DNA from: Fimbriimonadales bacterium
GTDB lineage: Bacteria > Armatimonadota > Fimbriimonadia > Fimbriimonadales > ATM1
Assembly: GCA_026129745.1 (NCBI GenBank)
Contig: JAHCHL010000002.1
Span: forward strand, 124,001-188,000
Direction: 5' to 3'
DNA length: 64,000 nt
Part shown: positions 9,067-16,812 of the stretch, piece after piece
Numbering within the stretch: the first letter of the stretch is position 1
Layout of the letters: each line of letters starts with the position of its first letter
The notes under the pieces: model-generated
Databases searched by the model: none
What the model saw: the letters and a program-made list of their open reading frames with translations, nothing else
What the model was told of the DNA's origin: nothing
Translations under genes and position numbers: made by a program

Positions 9067-9822
9067 ATGCCGATTTGGGCCGTGGTCAATCAGAAAGGAG
9101 GCGTTGGGAAGACCACGACCGCCGTCAATTTCGCAGCCGCACTTGCCAGCCGTGGGCAACGAGTTTTGCTGATCGATGCGGACCCCCAGGGAAATGCAAC
9201 GACTGGAGTCGGAGCGGACAAGACGGCTCTCAGCGCGACTCTTTACGAGGTCTTGACGGAGTGCCTGCCGTCTGAGAAGGCGATCATCGACACTCCTTAT
9301 TCCGGACTGCAACTGCTTCCTTCGACCTTGGACTTGGCCGGTGCAGAGCCATCGCTTCTATCGACAGTTGGAAGGGAGACGATCTTGCGCGAATCACTGG
9401 CGGAGATCCGCGACCGATTTGATTGGATCATCATCGACGCGCCGCCATCCTTAGGCATCCTGACGATCAATGCGTTGGCTGCTGCAGATTCGGTGCTGAT
9501 TCCGATGCAGTGCGAGTTCTATGCCCTGGAAGGGCTGTCACAATTGGTTAAGACTTTTGATCTGATCAAGAAGCGAATCAATCCTGATTTGCAAATCGCG
9601 AAAGTGTTGCTGACGATGTACGACAAGCGTAATCGATTGAGTTTGCAAGTGGAGGAAGAGCTGCGGGGTTACTTTGGCGACAAGGTCGCTCGCACGACGA
9701 TTCCGCGCAACGTCCGTTTAAGCGAGGCTCCGGGATTTGGCGAGCCCGCTGTCGTTCGATACCCAACATCAATTGGAGCGAAGGCTTATGAAGAGTTCGT
9801 CTCAGAGGTCTTGGATGCGTAG
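9067..9822 (+). CDS. parA: ParA-family chromosome partition ATPase
   Basis: About 251 residues. It is the ATP-switched partner of ParB that moves or segregates parS-bound chromosome origins. The deviant Walker A KGGVGKTTTAVNFA, the switch region DADPQGNATTG and the Walker B region WIIIDAPPSLG are all intact, and it lacks the N-terminal HTH of plasmid type Ia ParA proteins, as expected for a chromosomal Soj/ParA. ATG 9067 is chosen from the TAGAAT spacing; ATG 9058 (three residues longer) is the alternative. Its stop overlaps the parB start region. Confidence 0.93.
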   Translation: MPIWAVVNQKGGVGKTTTAVNFAAALASRGQRVLLIDADPQGNATTGVGADKTALSATLYEVLTECLPSEKAIIDTPYSGLQLLPSTLDLAGAEPSLLSTVGRETILRESLAEIRDRFDWIIIDAPPSLGILTINALAAADSVLIPMQCEFYALEGLSQLVKTFDLIKKRINPDLQIAKVLLTMYDKRNRLSLQVEEELRGYFGDKVARTTIPRNVRLSEAPGFGEPAVVRYPTSIGAKAYEEFVSEVLDA

Positions 9823-10651
9823 AGCGCTCGGAAAGGGACTTGCGCAATTGATCGGCGAGAGTCAGTCCGAAGGCACGCAAGAGGTTTCGATCGATTCGAT
9901 CGTTCCAAACCCGCAGCAGCCTCGAAAGCGATTTTCGGACGAATCGCTGCAAGAATTGGCTGATTCGATCAAAGAGATTGGCGTTCTGCAGCCGCTTGTC
10001 GTTCGGCCGCTCGATGAAGGAAGGTATGAGCTGATCGCTGGTGAGCGTCGATTGCGCGCGGCGAAACTGGCAGGTTTGACAAGTGTTCCGATTCTGATTC
10101 GCGGCGCGGATCGCAGCGCGTCGCTTCAGATCGCGCTCATCGAGAATGTGCAGCGCGAAGACATTTCCGTTTTGGAGGCTGCTGAGGCTTATGCACGGCT
10201 TGTTCACGACTTTGGATTGACGCAAGAAGAGATCGCACAGCGAGTTGGCAAGTCGAGGCCATCCATTGCCAATGCGCTTCGACTTTTGAAGCTTCCAGTC
10301 GAGATACGCGAAGCGTTGGCATCCGGTTCGATCAGTGAAGGCCATGCGCGCGCGCTGCTACAGTTCGATACCGAAACTGAGATGATGCTCGCTCACCAAC
10401 AGATTATCGAGAAGGGCTTGAATGTCAGGGACGTCGAGAAGCTTGCTCGCGGCGAGGCAGAGGCACAAGCAACTGGTACGAAGGCCAAAGTTGCAAAAAG
10501 GGAGAGCGAATTCGACACTCAACTGAGCGAGTTTTTCGGCTCTCCAGCCCGGCTAATACGACAGGGGAAGCGCGGCAAGATCGAGATCGACTTTTTCGAC
10601 GACGAAACCCTGTCTGGGATTTTGGATCGCATCGGATTCACGCGCGATTAG
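9815..10651 (+). CDS. parB: ParB-family partition protein
   Basis: About 278 residues, starting [15 protein letters not shown], the normal ParB N-terminus. I moved the start to ATG 9815 (AGAGG upstream, eight-base overlap with parA) because a longer frame only adds sequence antisense to ParB homology and inside parA. The ParB/Srx domain includes IPNPQQPRK-like [15 protein letters not shown] and the CTP-binding [19 protein letters not shown] follows. The central HTH ([20 protein letters not shown]) binds parS, and the C-terminal ~45 residues form the dimerisation domain. The stop codon overlaps the convergent pstB stop. No consensus parS site was found in the window. Confidence 0.93.
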   Translation: MRRALGKGLAQLIGESQSEGTQEVSIDSIVPNPQQPRKRFSDESLQELADSIKEIGVLQPLVVRPLDEGRYELIAGERRLRAAKLAGLTSVPILIRGADRSASLQIALIENVQREDISVLEAAEAYARLVHDFGLTQEEIAQRVGKSRPSIANALRLLKLPVEIREALASGSISEGHARALLQFDTETEMMLAHQQIIEKGLNVRDVEKLARGEAEAQATGTKAKVAKRESEFDTQLSEFFGSPARLIRQGKRGKIEIDFFDDETLSGILDRIGFTRD

Positions 10652-11430
10652 CCGAATCGACCGCTCACATAATCTTCGGTTTCTCGCTTTGCGGGTCGTT
10701 GGAAAATACTTTCTGTCGTTCCGTATTCGACGAGTTCACCCAAGTTGAAGAAAGCGGTGTGAGAACTGATTCTTCCTGCCTGGTGCATGTTGTGCGTCAC
10801 CACAATCAAGGTGTAATCGCCGGAGAGTTCTTTGATGAGTTCTTCGATCTTGTAGGTGCTGATCGGGTCAAGCGCGCTGCACGGTTCGTCCATGAGAATG
10901 ATTTCCGGGTTGATCGCAAGCGTTCGAGCTATGCAAAGGCGTTGCTGCTGTCCACCTGATAGTGCGAGCGCGTGCTTGCGCTTATAGTCGTCCTTCACTT
11001 CATCCCACAAAGCGGCCTTTTGCAGCGCGGTTTCGACGATCTCATTCAGTTCTCTTTCGCCGAAACCGTAATGAATTCGCGGCGCCATCGCGATGTTCTC
11101 GTAAACCGTCGTCGGAAATGGATTCGGCTTTTGGAACACCATGCCGACTTTACGTCTCAGTTGCATGAGGTCGGTTTTTCGAGAGTAGATGTTTTCGCCG
11201 TCGATCTCGATCAGTCCAGTATGCCTTGCTCCGGCAATTCTGTCGTTCATGCGATTGAGTGATCGGAGGAACGTGCTCTTTCCGCATCCGCTCGGTCCGA
11301 TCAGGCACGTGACTTTGTTTCGAATAATCTGTATAGTGACGCCCTTGAGCGCTTGGTTCTTCCCATAATAGAAGTCGACGTCCTTTGCTTCGACGACAAT
11401 GTTCTCACGAGAAGCGATTTCGCTTACCAC
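10648..11430 (-). CDS. pstB: Phosphate ABC transporter ATP-binding protein
   Basis: A 260-residue ATPase driving phosphate import. Walker A is [13 protein letters not shown], the Q-loop VFQKPNPFP is diagnostic of PstB, the signature is [16 protein letters not shown] and Walker B is [15 protein letters not shown] chose GTG at 11430, where GTGGTAA overlaps the pstA stop and AGGAAA lies eight bases upstream. An ATG at 11520 would extend 97 bases into pstA and give an over-long N-terminus. It is the last gene of the pst operon; its TAA overlaps the parB TAG, so no terminator fits between them. No phoU follows. Confidence 0.95.
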   Translation of the reverse strand: MVSEIASRENIVVEAKDVDFYYGKNQALKGVTIQIIRNKVTCLIGPSGCGKSTFLRSLNRMNDRIAGARHTGLIEIDGENIYSRKTDLMQLRRKVGMVFQKPNPFPTTVYENIAMAPRIHYGFGERELNEIVETALQKAALWDEVKDDYKRKHALALSGGQQQRLCIARTLAINPEIILMDEPCSALDPISTYKIEELIKELSGDYTLIVVTHNMHQAGRISSHTAFFNLGELVEYGTTESIFQRPAKRETEDYVSGRFG

Positions 11431-12338
11431 ACTTGGCGTTTCCTGGCTCGTGCTCGGACGATGATTGCCGCTAAGTTGATCAGCAGCACCAACAACATCA
11501 ACGTTAAACAAGTTCCCCATATGATTTTCTCCGGTATGACGCTTCCCTGCCGATAACCCTCTGCAAGGTGGTATGGCAGGTTTGCGACGGGTTTTTTGAA
11601 CATTTCAAGATCGAATGTGAGCTTTGCAGTGGAATAGTAAATGCCAGCGGTGAAGAGGATTGGCGGAGCCTCACCTGCGGCTCTTCCTGTCGAGAGCACC
11701 AAACCCGTAACTATTCCTGGCAATGCGGCAGGCAGAATCACTTTGCGGATGACTTGCCATTTGGACATGCCAAGCGACACGCCGGCTTCGACGAAAGATT
11801 CGGGCACCGCTTTGATTGCGGACTCAGTCGTCAAGACAATGACGGGAAGAGCAAACATCGCAAGAGTCAAGCATCCTGCGATTAGGCTTGTGTGCTTTGT
11901 GATCAGCAACACGAAAACTGCGAGTCCGAACAAACCGTAGATGACTGACGGCGTTCCAGCGAGCGCGACGACACATGCTCGCACGAGAGTTACGAGACGC
12001 GAAGTTCCTGCGTACTCTGCCAAGAAGACCCCCCCGAACACGCCCACAGGCAAGACGATCAGGAGTGTTCCGATCATGAGCAGAATCGAGCCTCGCAGCA
12101 TTGGCCAAATGCCACCCTCCTTCATGCCTTCTTTCGGTCCGGTGGACAGGAACTCCCAGTTCATGGCTGGCAGGCCTTTGATGACGATGGTGACGATCAC
12201 CGCGAGAATTGCGAGCGTAATCAGCACACCCATCGACCAAAGCCAGACTTCGAACAGGCGGCTGTTGAGCTTGCGCCTTGCGTCTCTCGCTGCCAGCTTT
12301 GCCCTCGACGGGATTCTGTCGCCTATGACGCTAGCCAT
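11424..12338 (-). CDS. pstA: Phosphate ABC transporter permease PstA
   Basis: A 304-residue inner-membrane permease with six hydrophobic spans and the conserved EAA-type cytoplasmic loop ([20 protein letters not shown], then [20 protein letters not shown]). It forms the channel with PstC. ATG 12338 overlaps the pstC stop by 16 bases and the 3' end overlaps the GTG of pstB, so the three genes are translationally coupled. The N-terminal 30 residues are a charged cytoplasmic tail. Confidence 0.95.
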   Translation of the reverse strand: MASVIGDRIPSRAKLAARDARRKLNSRLFEVWLWSMGVLITLAILAVIVTIVIKGLPAMNWEFLSTGPKEGMKEGGIWPMLRGSILLMIGTLLIVLPVGVFGGVFLAEYAGTSRLVTLVRACVVALAGTPSVIYGLFGLAVFVLLITKHTSLIAGCLTLAMFALPVIVLTTESAIKAVPESFVEAGVSLGMSKWQVIRKVILPAALPGIVTGLVLSTGRAAGEAPPILFTAGIYYSTAKLTFDLEMFKKPVANLPYHLAEGYRQGSVIPEKIIWGTCLTLMLLVLLINLAAIIVRARARKRQVW

Positions 12339-13816
12339 TTACGTTTCCTTCCGTATGCGTAGCCGATGAGATTGATTGCAAGCGTGATCAAGAACAGCGT
12401 TAGGCCTATCATGAAGAGATGGCCGTAGTGCGGGCCTTCGAATTCCACGTTGCCCATTTCGATCGCGATGGTGTCCGTCATTCCTCTCGTCGGGCCTGCG
12501 AGCGTTTTCACCGGATCGATGCTGGGCATGACTGCGGTGCCGCCGCTGAGAATCCAAATAATCATCGTTTCGCCGATTGCACGAGCGAACCCAAGCAGTA
12601 CCGTTGCAACGACGCCGGCTCGCGCTGCGGGCAGAACAACTTTCTTGATCGTTTCTTTGGCTGTGAATCCGAGTGCAGATGCACCGTCTCTGAACGAAGA
12701 TGGAACTGCGCGGAGCGCGTCTTCACCGATCGAGATCACAGTTGGCAGGAGTAAAAATGCAAGGACGAGACTCGCCGTGAGGAACGATCTTCCGCTGGTC
12801 ATGCCGATTGCTTGCGAGAACACTTTGACGACCGATGGCGCAACGATCATCAGCCCGAAGTAACCGAGAACAACGGTGGGGATGCTCGCGAGCATTTCGA
12901 TGATCGGTTTGAGCCATTCACGAATTCGCGCTGGCGCGATTTCGGCAAGGTACGTCGAGCAAGCAAGGCCGATAGGGACTGCAATTGCCAGTGCGAGAAG
13001 CGCCATGAGCATCGTGCTTAGCAGTAACGGAACGAATCCGTAGCGCGGGTATTGCAAAGTCGGCGCCCAATCTGTTTTGAAGAAGCCTGCAATCGTGGCT
13101 GTGAAGTTGCTTTTCTTCGGCGTGACCACCATTTCGAATACATATCCATTCGTTCGCTCTTCATCCGATTTTGCGATCCATGTTGGGAGTTCGATTTTTC
13201 CGCTTGGGTTTTGTATCAGATCGATTTCGACCGGTTCGACTTCGATTCCGTTTGGGGTTCGAATGACACGCAGCTTGATGTCGAATGGGCAGTCTTTGGG
13301 GCTGAACGCGGCATCCGGCTGAAACGCGAGTTTCATTGTTGGCTGGGTGTATTCTTGCGTCGCAAACGCAAATAGAATGAAACGATCTCCCTTTGTCGCG
13401 TCTTTCGCTTGCTTCCAATTGTCGCGGAAAAGTTCTTGAGGATTAAGGTCGTCAAGTGAGTCTATGACTGCAGAGCCGGTTCCGAATGGATGATAACCTT
13501 CGAGCTCTTCGAGTGTCGCCATTGGCGCACCCTCTTCTTTTTCGTCGATGCCGTCATCTCCTTCGAAATTCGCTGCTAGCAATGTGGCGTTCGGATCGAC
13601 GGTTAGGTCATCTAAGACCTGGCCTGTATATGGATCCGGCTCGAGTATCGGAGACTGCAACGAAAAACGGTAGCCATAGGGAAACGGGCGATCGAATGCG
13701 TACCTCGCTTCGTGCGCGAGATAGTAGAAGATTGCGACGATCACCAGAACGACTAGCGCGCCAGATAGGTAAACCAGAGCGACCGCCGGCAGGTCCCTCA
13801 ACTTGAGTCTTTTCAT
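12323..13816 (-). CDS. pstC: Phosphate ABC transporter permease PstC with large periplasmic insertion
   Basis: At 497 residues it is about 180 longer than the usual PstC. Residues 11-33 form the first membrane span. Residues ~35-240 are hydrophilic and acidic (GDDGIDEKEEGAP and similar) and should lie in the periplasm. From residue ~250 (FFKTDWAPTLQYPRYGFVPL) a normal PstC core with the EAA loop ALRAVPSSFRDGASALGFT follows. Large insertions after the first span occur in some gammaproteobacterial PstC proteins; whether this one is related cannot be told by eye. ATG 13816 lies nine bases after a strong hairpin and has no evident Shine-Dalgarno. Confidence 0.9.
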   Translation of the reverse strand: MKRLKLRDLPAVALVYLSGALVVLVIVAIFYYLAHEARYAFDRPFPYGYRFSLQSPILEPDPYTGQVLDDLTVDPNATLLAANFEGDDGIDEKEEGAPMATLEELEGYHPFGTGSAVIDSLDDLNPQELFRDNWKQAKDATKGDRFILFAFATQEYTQPTMKLAFQPDAAFSPKDCPFDIKLRVIRTPNGIEVEPVEIDLIQNPSGKIELPTWIAKSDEERTNGYVFEMVVTPKKSNFTATIAGFFKTDWAPTLQYPRYGFVPLLLSTMLMALLALAIAVPIGLACSTYLAEIAPARIREWLKPIIEMLASIPTVVLGYFGLMIVAPSVVKVFSQAIGMTSGRSFLTASLVLAFLLLPTVISIGEDALRAVPSSFRDGASALGFTAKETIKKVVLPAARAGVVATVLLGFARAIGETMIIWILSGGTAVMPSIDPVKTLAGPTRGMTDTIAIEMGNVEFEGPHYGHLFMIGLTLFLITLAINLIGYAYGRKRKWLAS

Positions 13817-13825
13817 TGCAAAGAA

Positions 13826-13851
13826 CCGCCCCGGCCCAGTGGCCGGGGCGG
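13826..13851 (-). terminator. Strong hairpin between pstS and pstC (attenuator or mRNA-end element)
   Basis: A perfect 11-bp stem, CCGCCCCGGCC with GGCCGGGGCGG, closes a four-base loop. On the transcribed strand it is followed by TTCTTTGCA and then the pstC ATG. The T content after the stem is modest, so it is more likely a partial terminator or a stabiliser that leaves pstS mRNA more abundant than pstCAB, as is common for binding-protein-dependent transporters. It occupies the place of the pstC ribosome-binding site. Confidence 0.75.
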
Positions 13852-13865
13852 AAGAGTTGGGATGC

Positions 13866-14693
13866 TTATTTCAAGCTGTAGTAGCCGACTTGCTCAACAA
13901 CCGACTGTCCTTCTGGGGACAAGCACCAATCGATGAACGTCTTGACTTCGCCTCGCGGGCGTCCGTTCGTGTAGTAATAGAGATATCGCCAAATTGGATA
14001 GCTCTTGTTGCGAACGTTGGCTTCTGTCGGCAAGACCGGTGGTTTGCCTTCTGCGGGTGCGACGCCGATGATCTTGATGCCGTCACGCCCTTTGAAGTAA
14101 GCGACTCCACCATATGCGATCGCACCTGGAGTTCTTGCGGTTTCGCGCGCTTCTTCTGCAGTCGAAGGCATGAAACGCACGCCACGTCCCCAGTTTTGAT
14201 TCTTGAGAACCTTTTCTTGGAAGAAGCCATAGGTTCCGGAGTTACTGTCACGGCTAAGCACGACAATCGCTTGATTTGGCCCGCCGACTTGCGACCAGTT
14301 GTTGATTTGGCCGATGTAGATGCGGCGCAACTGATCCATGGTCAGCGAAGTGACCGGATTGTTGATGTTCACGATGACTGCCAGTCCGTCGAGCGCGATG
14401 GGTGTTTCGGTCGCTGTCGCGCCACGGCTTCTGGCACGGTCGATTTCGCTCTTTCTCATCGGCCTTGAAGACGCGCAGATGTCGGCGACACCGTTGATGA
14501 ACGCGTTGATGCCGATGCTGGATCCGCCTCCTGTGACTTCGATCGCGATTCCAGGGTGCTTCTTTCCAAACGCTTCGGCAAATCGCTGATTGAGAATCAG
14601 CATCGTGTCCGAGCCTTTCACAGCCACGGTTCCGAATGCTGGAGCGGGCGATAACCCAGCCAATGCAATGGTTGCGATGAGTGTCGATGTCAT
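13866..14693 (-). CDS. pstS: Phosphate-binding protein PstS
   Basis: A 275-residue periplasmic phosphate-binding protein. The N-terminus (MTSTLIATIALAGLSPAPAF) is a signal peptide. KGSDTMLIL, GGGSSIGINAF and SRDSNSGTYGFF are phosphate-contacting loops of the PstS family, and the C-terminus ends with the typical IDWCLSPEGQ segment. AAGGAG sits eight bases before ATG 14693. It lies 39 bases after the porin gene and is separated from pstC by a hairpin. It is on the short side of the family and belongs to the compact PstS type. Confidence 0.95.
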   Translation of the reverse strand: MTSTLIATIALAGLSPAPAFGTVAVKGSDTMLILNQRFAEAFGKKHPGIAIEVTGGGSSIGINAFINGVADICASSRPMRKSEIDRARSRGATATETPIALDGLAVIVNINNPVTSLTMDQLRRIYIGQINNWSQVGGPNQAIVVLSRDSNSGTYGFFQEKVLKNQNWGRGVRFMPSTAEEARETARTPGAIAYGGVAYFKGRDGIKIIGVAPAEGKPPVLPTEANVRNKSYPIWRYLYYYTNGRPRGEVKTFIDWCLSPEGQSVVEQVGYYSLK

Positions 14694-14732
14694 TTCTTTG
14701 CTCCTTTTTTCTTATTTGCTGCGCAATGCCCG

Positions 14733-16157
14733 TTACAGCCTGAACTGATATCGAATCGTCCAGGTGTTGTTTTTGATTTCAGGTCCTTCTTCGTCGAAGA
14801 TCTCGTAGGTCGTCGTAATCTTTGCTCCTGGGTTGATCCAGTAGGTGTATCCAAATCCAAACCCTTTCGTCGAGTCGCCACCGGCTCCGCGGTTCGGATC
14901 GAAGTATTGGTATCGGAAGTGGATTTGATTACGAGAGTCGATGTTGTAGGTCACTTGGCCTTGATAGCCGAGGATGTTGGTTGCAGCGAGATAGATCGGC
15001 CTTCCGTCGCTTCCGAGCGTTGGAATTCGATCTCGTCCGAACATCAGTTCGGCGCGAAATGCGAACTGTTCGAGCAAGTACATTCCGTCGAGATAGATGA
15101 ACTGCCGATTGACTGCTGGGTATGCGTTGTTCGGGGGGGATCCATTCGAGCCTGCCGGTCGCTTTGCATAGAATCCTGAAAGCCCGACTTCGTAGTTGAC
15201 TCCGTAAGATCTGATGCCTGCGCTGTATCCGAACTCGCTGTTCAGATTGCGGAACGTGTTCGCGGAGACGAGCTGGCGGTCGCCAACTGTGAGTCCATTC
15301 CAGATTCCGAACGTTGCGTGCGAGTTGGGCCCGAGGCCGTAGTCCATTCGGACGCCTCGATCTCGTTCGCCCGCGAATACCGTGTTGTTGTAGAGGGTTC
15401 TCTCCGGAAACTCGCGCTCGCCAGAAGATCTTTCGAGTTCATATCCGAGTGGAAGCGGTTGCTGGCCGGCGACGATTCTGACTCCGACTTGCGTGATCGA
15501 TGGTACGGGTTCATAAATGAGCTGTGCATCACGCATTTCGGCTGCGATTCGTTGGCTTCCGGTCGAGACGTCAAACGACATTCTCATGCTGGTGCGGTCG
15601 TCGATTCTGTTGGTCTGACCGAATCGCATCCGGCGAAGTTGAAATCCGTCGTTCGTGGTTCCGCTGCCCTCCTGGGTGTCGGAATATTGGACTTGCATGT
15701 AATTTCCGATGCCCGGTCTCTTGAGCATAGCAATGTCGTTTTGCATGATGGGGATGTTTTCCATCGACTGGTCTTCGATCCAGCTTTCGACATCCTTCAG
15801 CCGTTCGTCGATTTTCTTGAGCTGCTCGTTTACGTCTTGAAGTTCGGTTACAAGAATCTTCAGCAGCGCTACGGTTTCATCGTTGGTCGGCAGCTTGCCG
15901 CTTGATGCCAATTCGCCGATAGACTTGGTGATGTTAGCGGCTTTAGCTTGGAGCTGCTTGGCCTGTTCGATATCGCCCTTAATGGTCTTTGCGATTCCTT
16001 CGTCGCTCGGCCTGCGCTCCTTTGCTGCTGCTTTTGCGGCCTCTATTCCCTGTCCAATGGCATCGACTGGGATCGAAACGGTCGTCGCGTCTGCAACCAC
16101 AAATATGCCTGCCGAGACAAGGCTCGCCATCGCGAGACGTGTCATGGTGCTTTGCAC
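14733..16157 (-). CDS. Phosphate-selective porin (OprO/OprP-like)
   Basis: A 474-residue outer-membrane protein. A signal peptide is followed by a helical, coiled-coil-prone region (residues ~45-130: LQDVNEQLKKIDERLKDVES) and then a beta-barrel with many alternating strands, ending in TWTIRYQFRL. The barrel start (QLRRMRFGQTNRIDDRTSMR) resembles the O/P porin family, and position directly before pstS supports phosphate as the solute. GTG 16157 is chosen since GGAGGG lies seven bases upstream; ATG 16145 is the alternative. The coiled coil may contact peptidoglycan or the inner membrane. Confidence 0.85.
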   Translation of the reverse strand: MQSTMTRLAMASLVSAGIFVVADATTVSIPVDAIGQGIEAAKAAAKERRPSDEGIAKTIKGDIEQAKQLQAKAANITKSIGELASSGKLPTNDETVALLKILVTELQDVNEQLKKIDERLKDVESWIEDQSMENIPIMQNDIAMLKRPGIGNYMQVQYSDTQEGSGTTNDGFQLRRMRFGQTNRIDDRTSMRMSFDVSTGSQRIAAEMRDAQLIYEPVPSITQVGVRIVAGQQPLPLGYELERSSGEREFPERTLYNNTVFAGERDRGVRMDYGLGPNSHATFGIWNGLTVGDRQLVSANTFRNLNSEFGYSAGIRSYGVNYEVGLSGFYAKRPAGSNGSPPNNAYPAVNRQFIYLDGMYLLEQFAFRAELMFGRDRIPTLGSDGRPIYLAATNILGYQGQVTYNIDSRNQIHFRYQYFDPNRGAGGDSTKGFGFGYTYWINPGAKITTTYEIFDEEGPEIKNNTWTIRYQFRL

Positions 16158-16220
16158 TTGTTGTCCCTCCGTTAGATTGGCCCCGTATCCCGGGGCACAG
16201 CCAATAGTTCAGCGGAGGGG

Positions 16221-16267
16221 TGTCAAGGAAATGTTAATGGAGGGCTATGGATTTGTTAATGTGTTAA
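16221..16267 (-). promoter_or_regulatory. Direct repeats resembling a Pho box before the porin-pst operon
   Basis: Read on the minus strand, four hexamers TTAACA, TTAACA, TTAACA, TTGACA occupy 16267-16262, 16259-16254, 16237-16232 and 16226-16221. Start-to-start distances are 8, 22 and 11 bases, and the last two are one 11-bp helical turn apart, the spacing used by PhoP/PhoB-type response regulators (known TT(A/T/C)ACA repeats in Bacillus). The first hexamer contains the arsC stop codon. No convincing -10 follows, as expected for an activated promoter. Assignment to a Pho regulator is inference. Confidence 0.55.
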
Positions 16268-16698
16268 GAGCCACGGTTAGCTCTCGACATATGGCCGGTT
16301 CTCGTTAGAAAGTCGATGACTTTGGCCTCCACCTGGTCTCGGATTTTACGAAAGACGGCGAGCTTGTCCTCATCTGTTCCTTCTGCTTTTGCCGGGTCAT
16401 CGAGGTTCCAAGCTTCGACTTCAGCGCCCGGAGGCCGGGGGCACTGTTCGGCGGCTTGTCCGCACACGGCGATGACGGCATCGATGGGCTTCGGGACCGA
16501 CGTAAACGCTTTCGGAATCGCGTCGCTTATGTCGATCATCTTCTCCATCATCACGTGCACGGCGAGCGGATGGACTTCCTTCGACGGGAACGTTCCTGCG
16601 CTCCACACGTCGACGCCCTCATCTCCGTAGGCCTTTGCGAAGCCTTCCGCCATTTGGCTCCTGGCTGAGTTGCCTGTGCAAAGGAATAGGATTCTCAT
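16264..16698 (-). CDS. arsC: Arsenate reductase, thioredoxin-coupled LMW-phosphatase type
   Basis: A 144-residue cytoplasmic enzyme. The P-loop CTGNSARS (Cys7-X5-Arg13) is the nucleophile site of the low-molecular-weight phosphatase fold. Two further cysteines, Cys79 and Cys86 (CGQAAEQC), occupy the redox-loop positions of the Staphylococcus pI258 ArsC relay, and the DDPA aspartate loop is present, so arsenate reduction rather than protein-tyrosine phosphatase activity is likely. ATG 16698 (MRILFLCTGN) is preferred to an upstream alternative start at 16728. Lying upstream of the phosphate-uptake genes, it probably detoxifies arsenate entering by that route. No arsenite pump is visible. Confidence 0.9.
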   Translation of the reverse strand: MRILFLCTGNSARSQMAEGFAKAYGDEGVDVWSAGTFPSKEVHPLAVHVMMEKMIDISDAIPKAFTSVPKPIDAVIAVCGQAAEQCPRPPGAEVEAWNLDDPAKAEGTDEDKLAVFRKIRDQVEAKVIDFLTRTGHMSRANRGS

Positions 16699-16722
16699 GG
16701 TGCGATATTGAGGCTGAACTAT

Positions 16723-16736
16723 TAACACAATGTCAA
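16723..16736. promoter_or_regulatory. Imperfect inverted repeat upstream of arsC
   Basis: TTAACA and TGTCAA flank two bases (plus strand), giving an imperfect dyad about 25 bases before the arsC ATG. It uses the same half-site as the repeats ahead of the porin gene but in inverted order. It may be a regulator site, or simply a TTGACA -35 on the minus strand; no good -10 is spaced from it. Confidence 0.35.
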
Positions 16737-16812
16737 CTTGCGGGTGTGGCGATCATTGGGCATTGGTCCCAAGTGGGAGCAAACGGTTGCGTGGATTAGG
16801 TAGCAATTGGAT

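Noticed and set aside
9020-10651. Replication origin next to parAB
   Set aside because: No DnaA-box cluster, AT-rich unwinding region or gidAB/rpmH/dnaA neighbours are visible.
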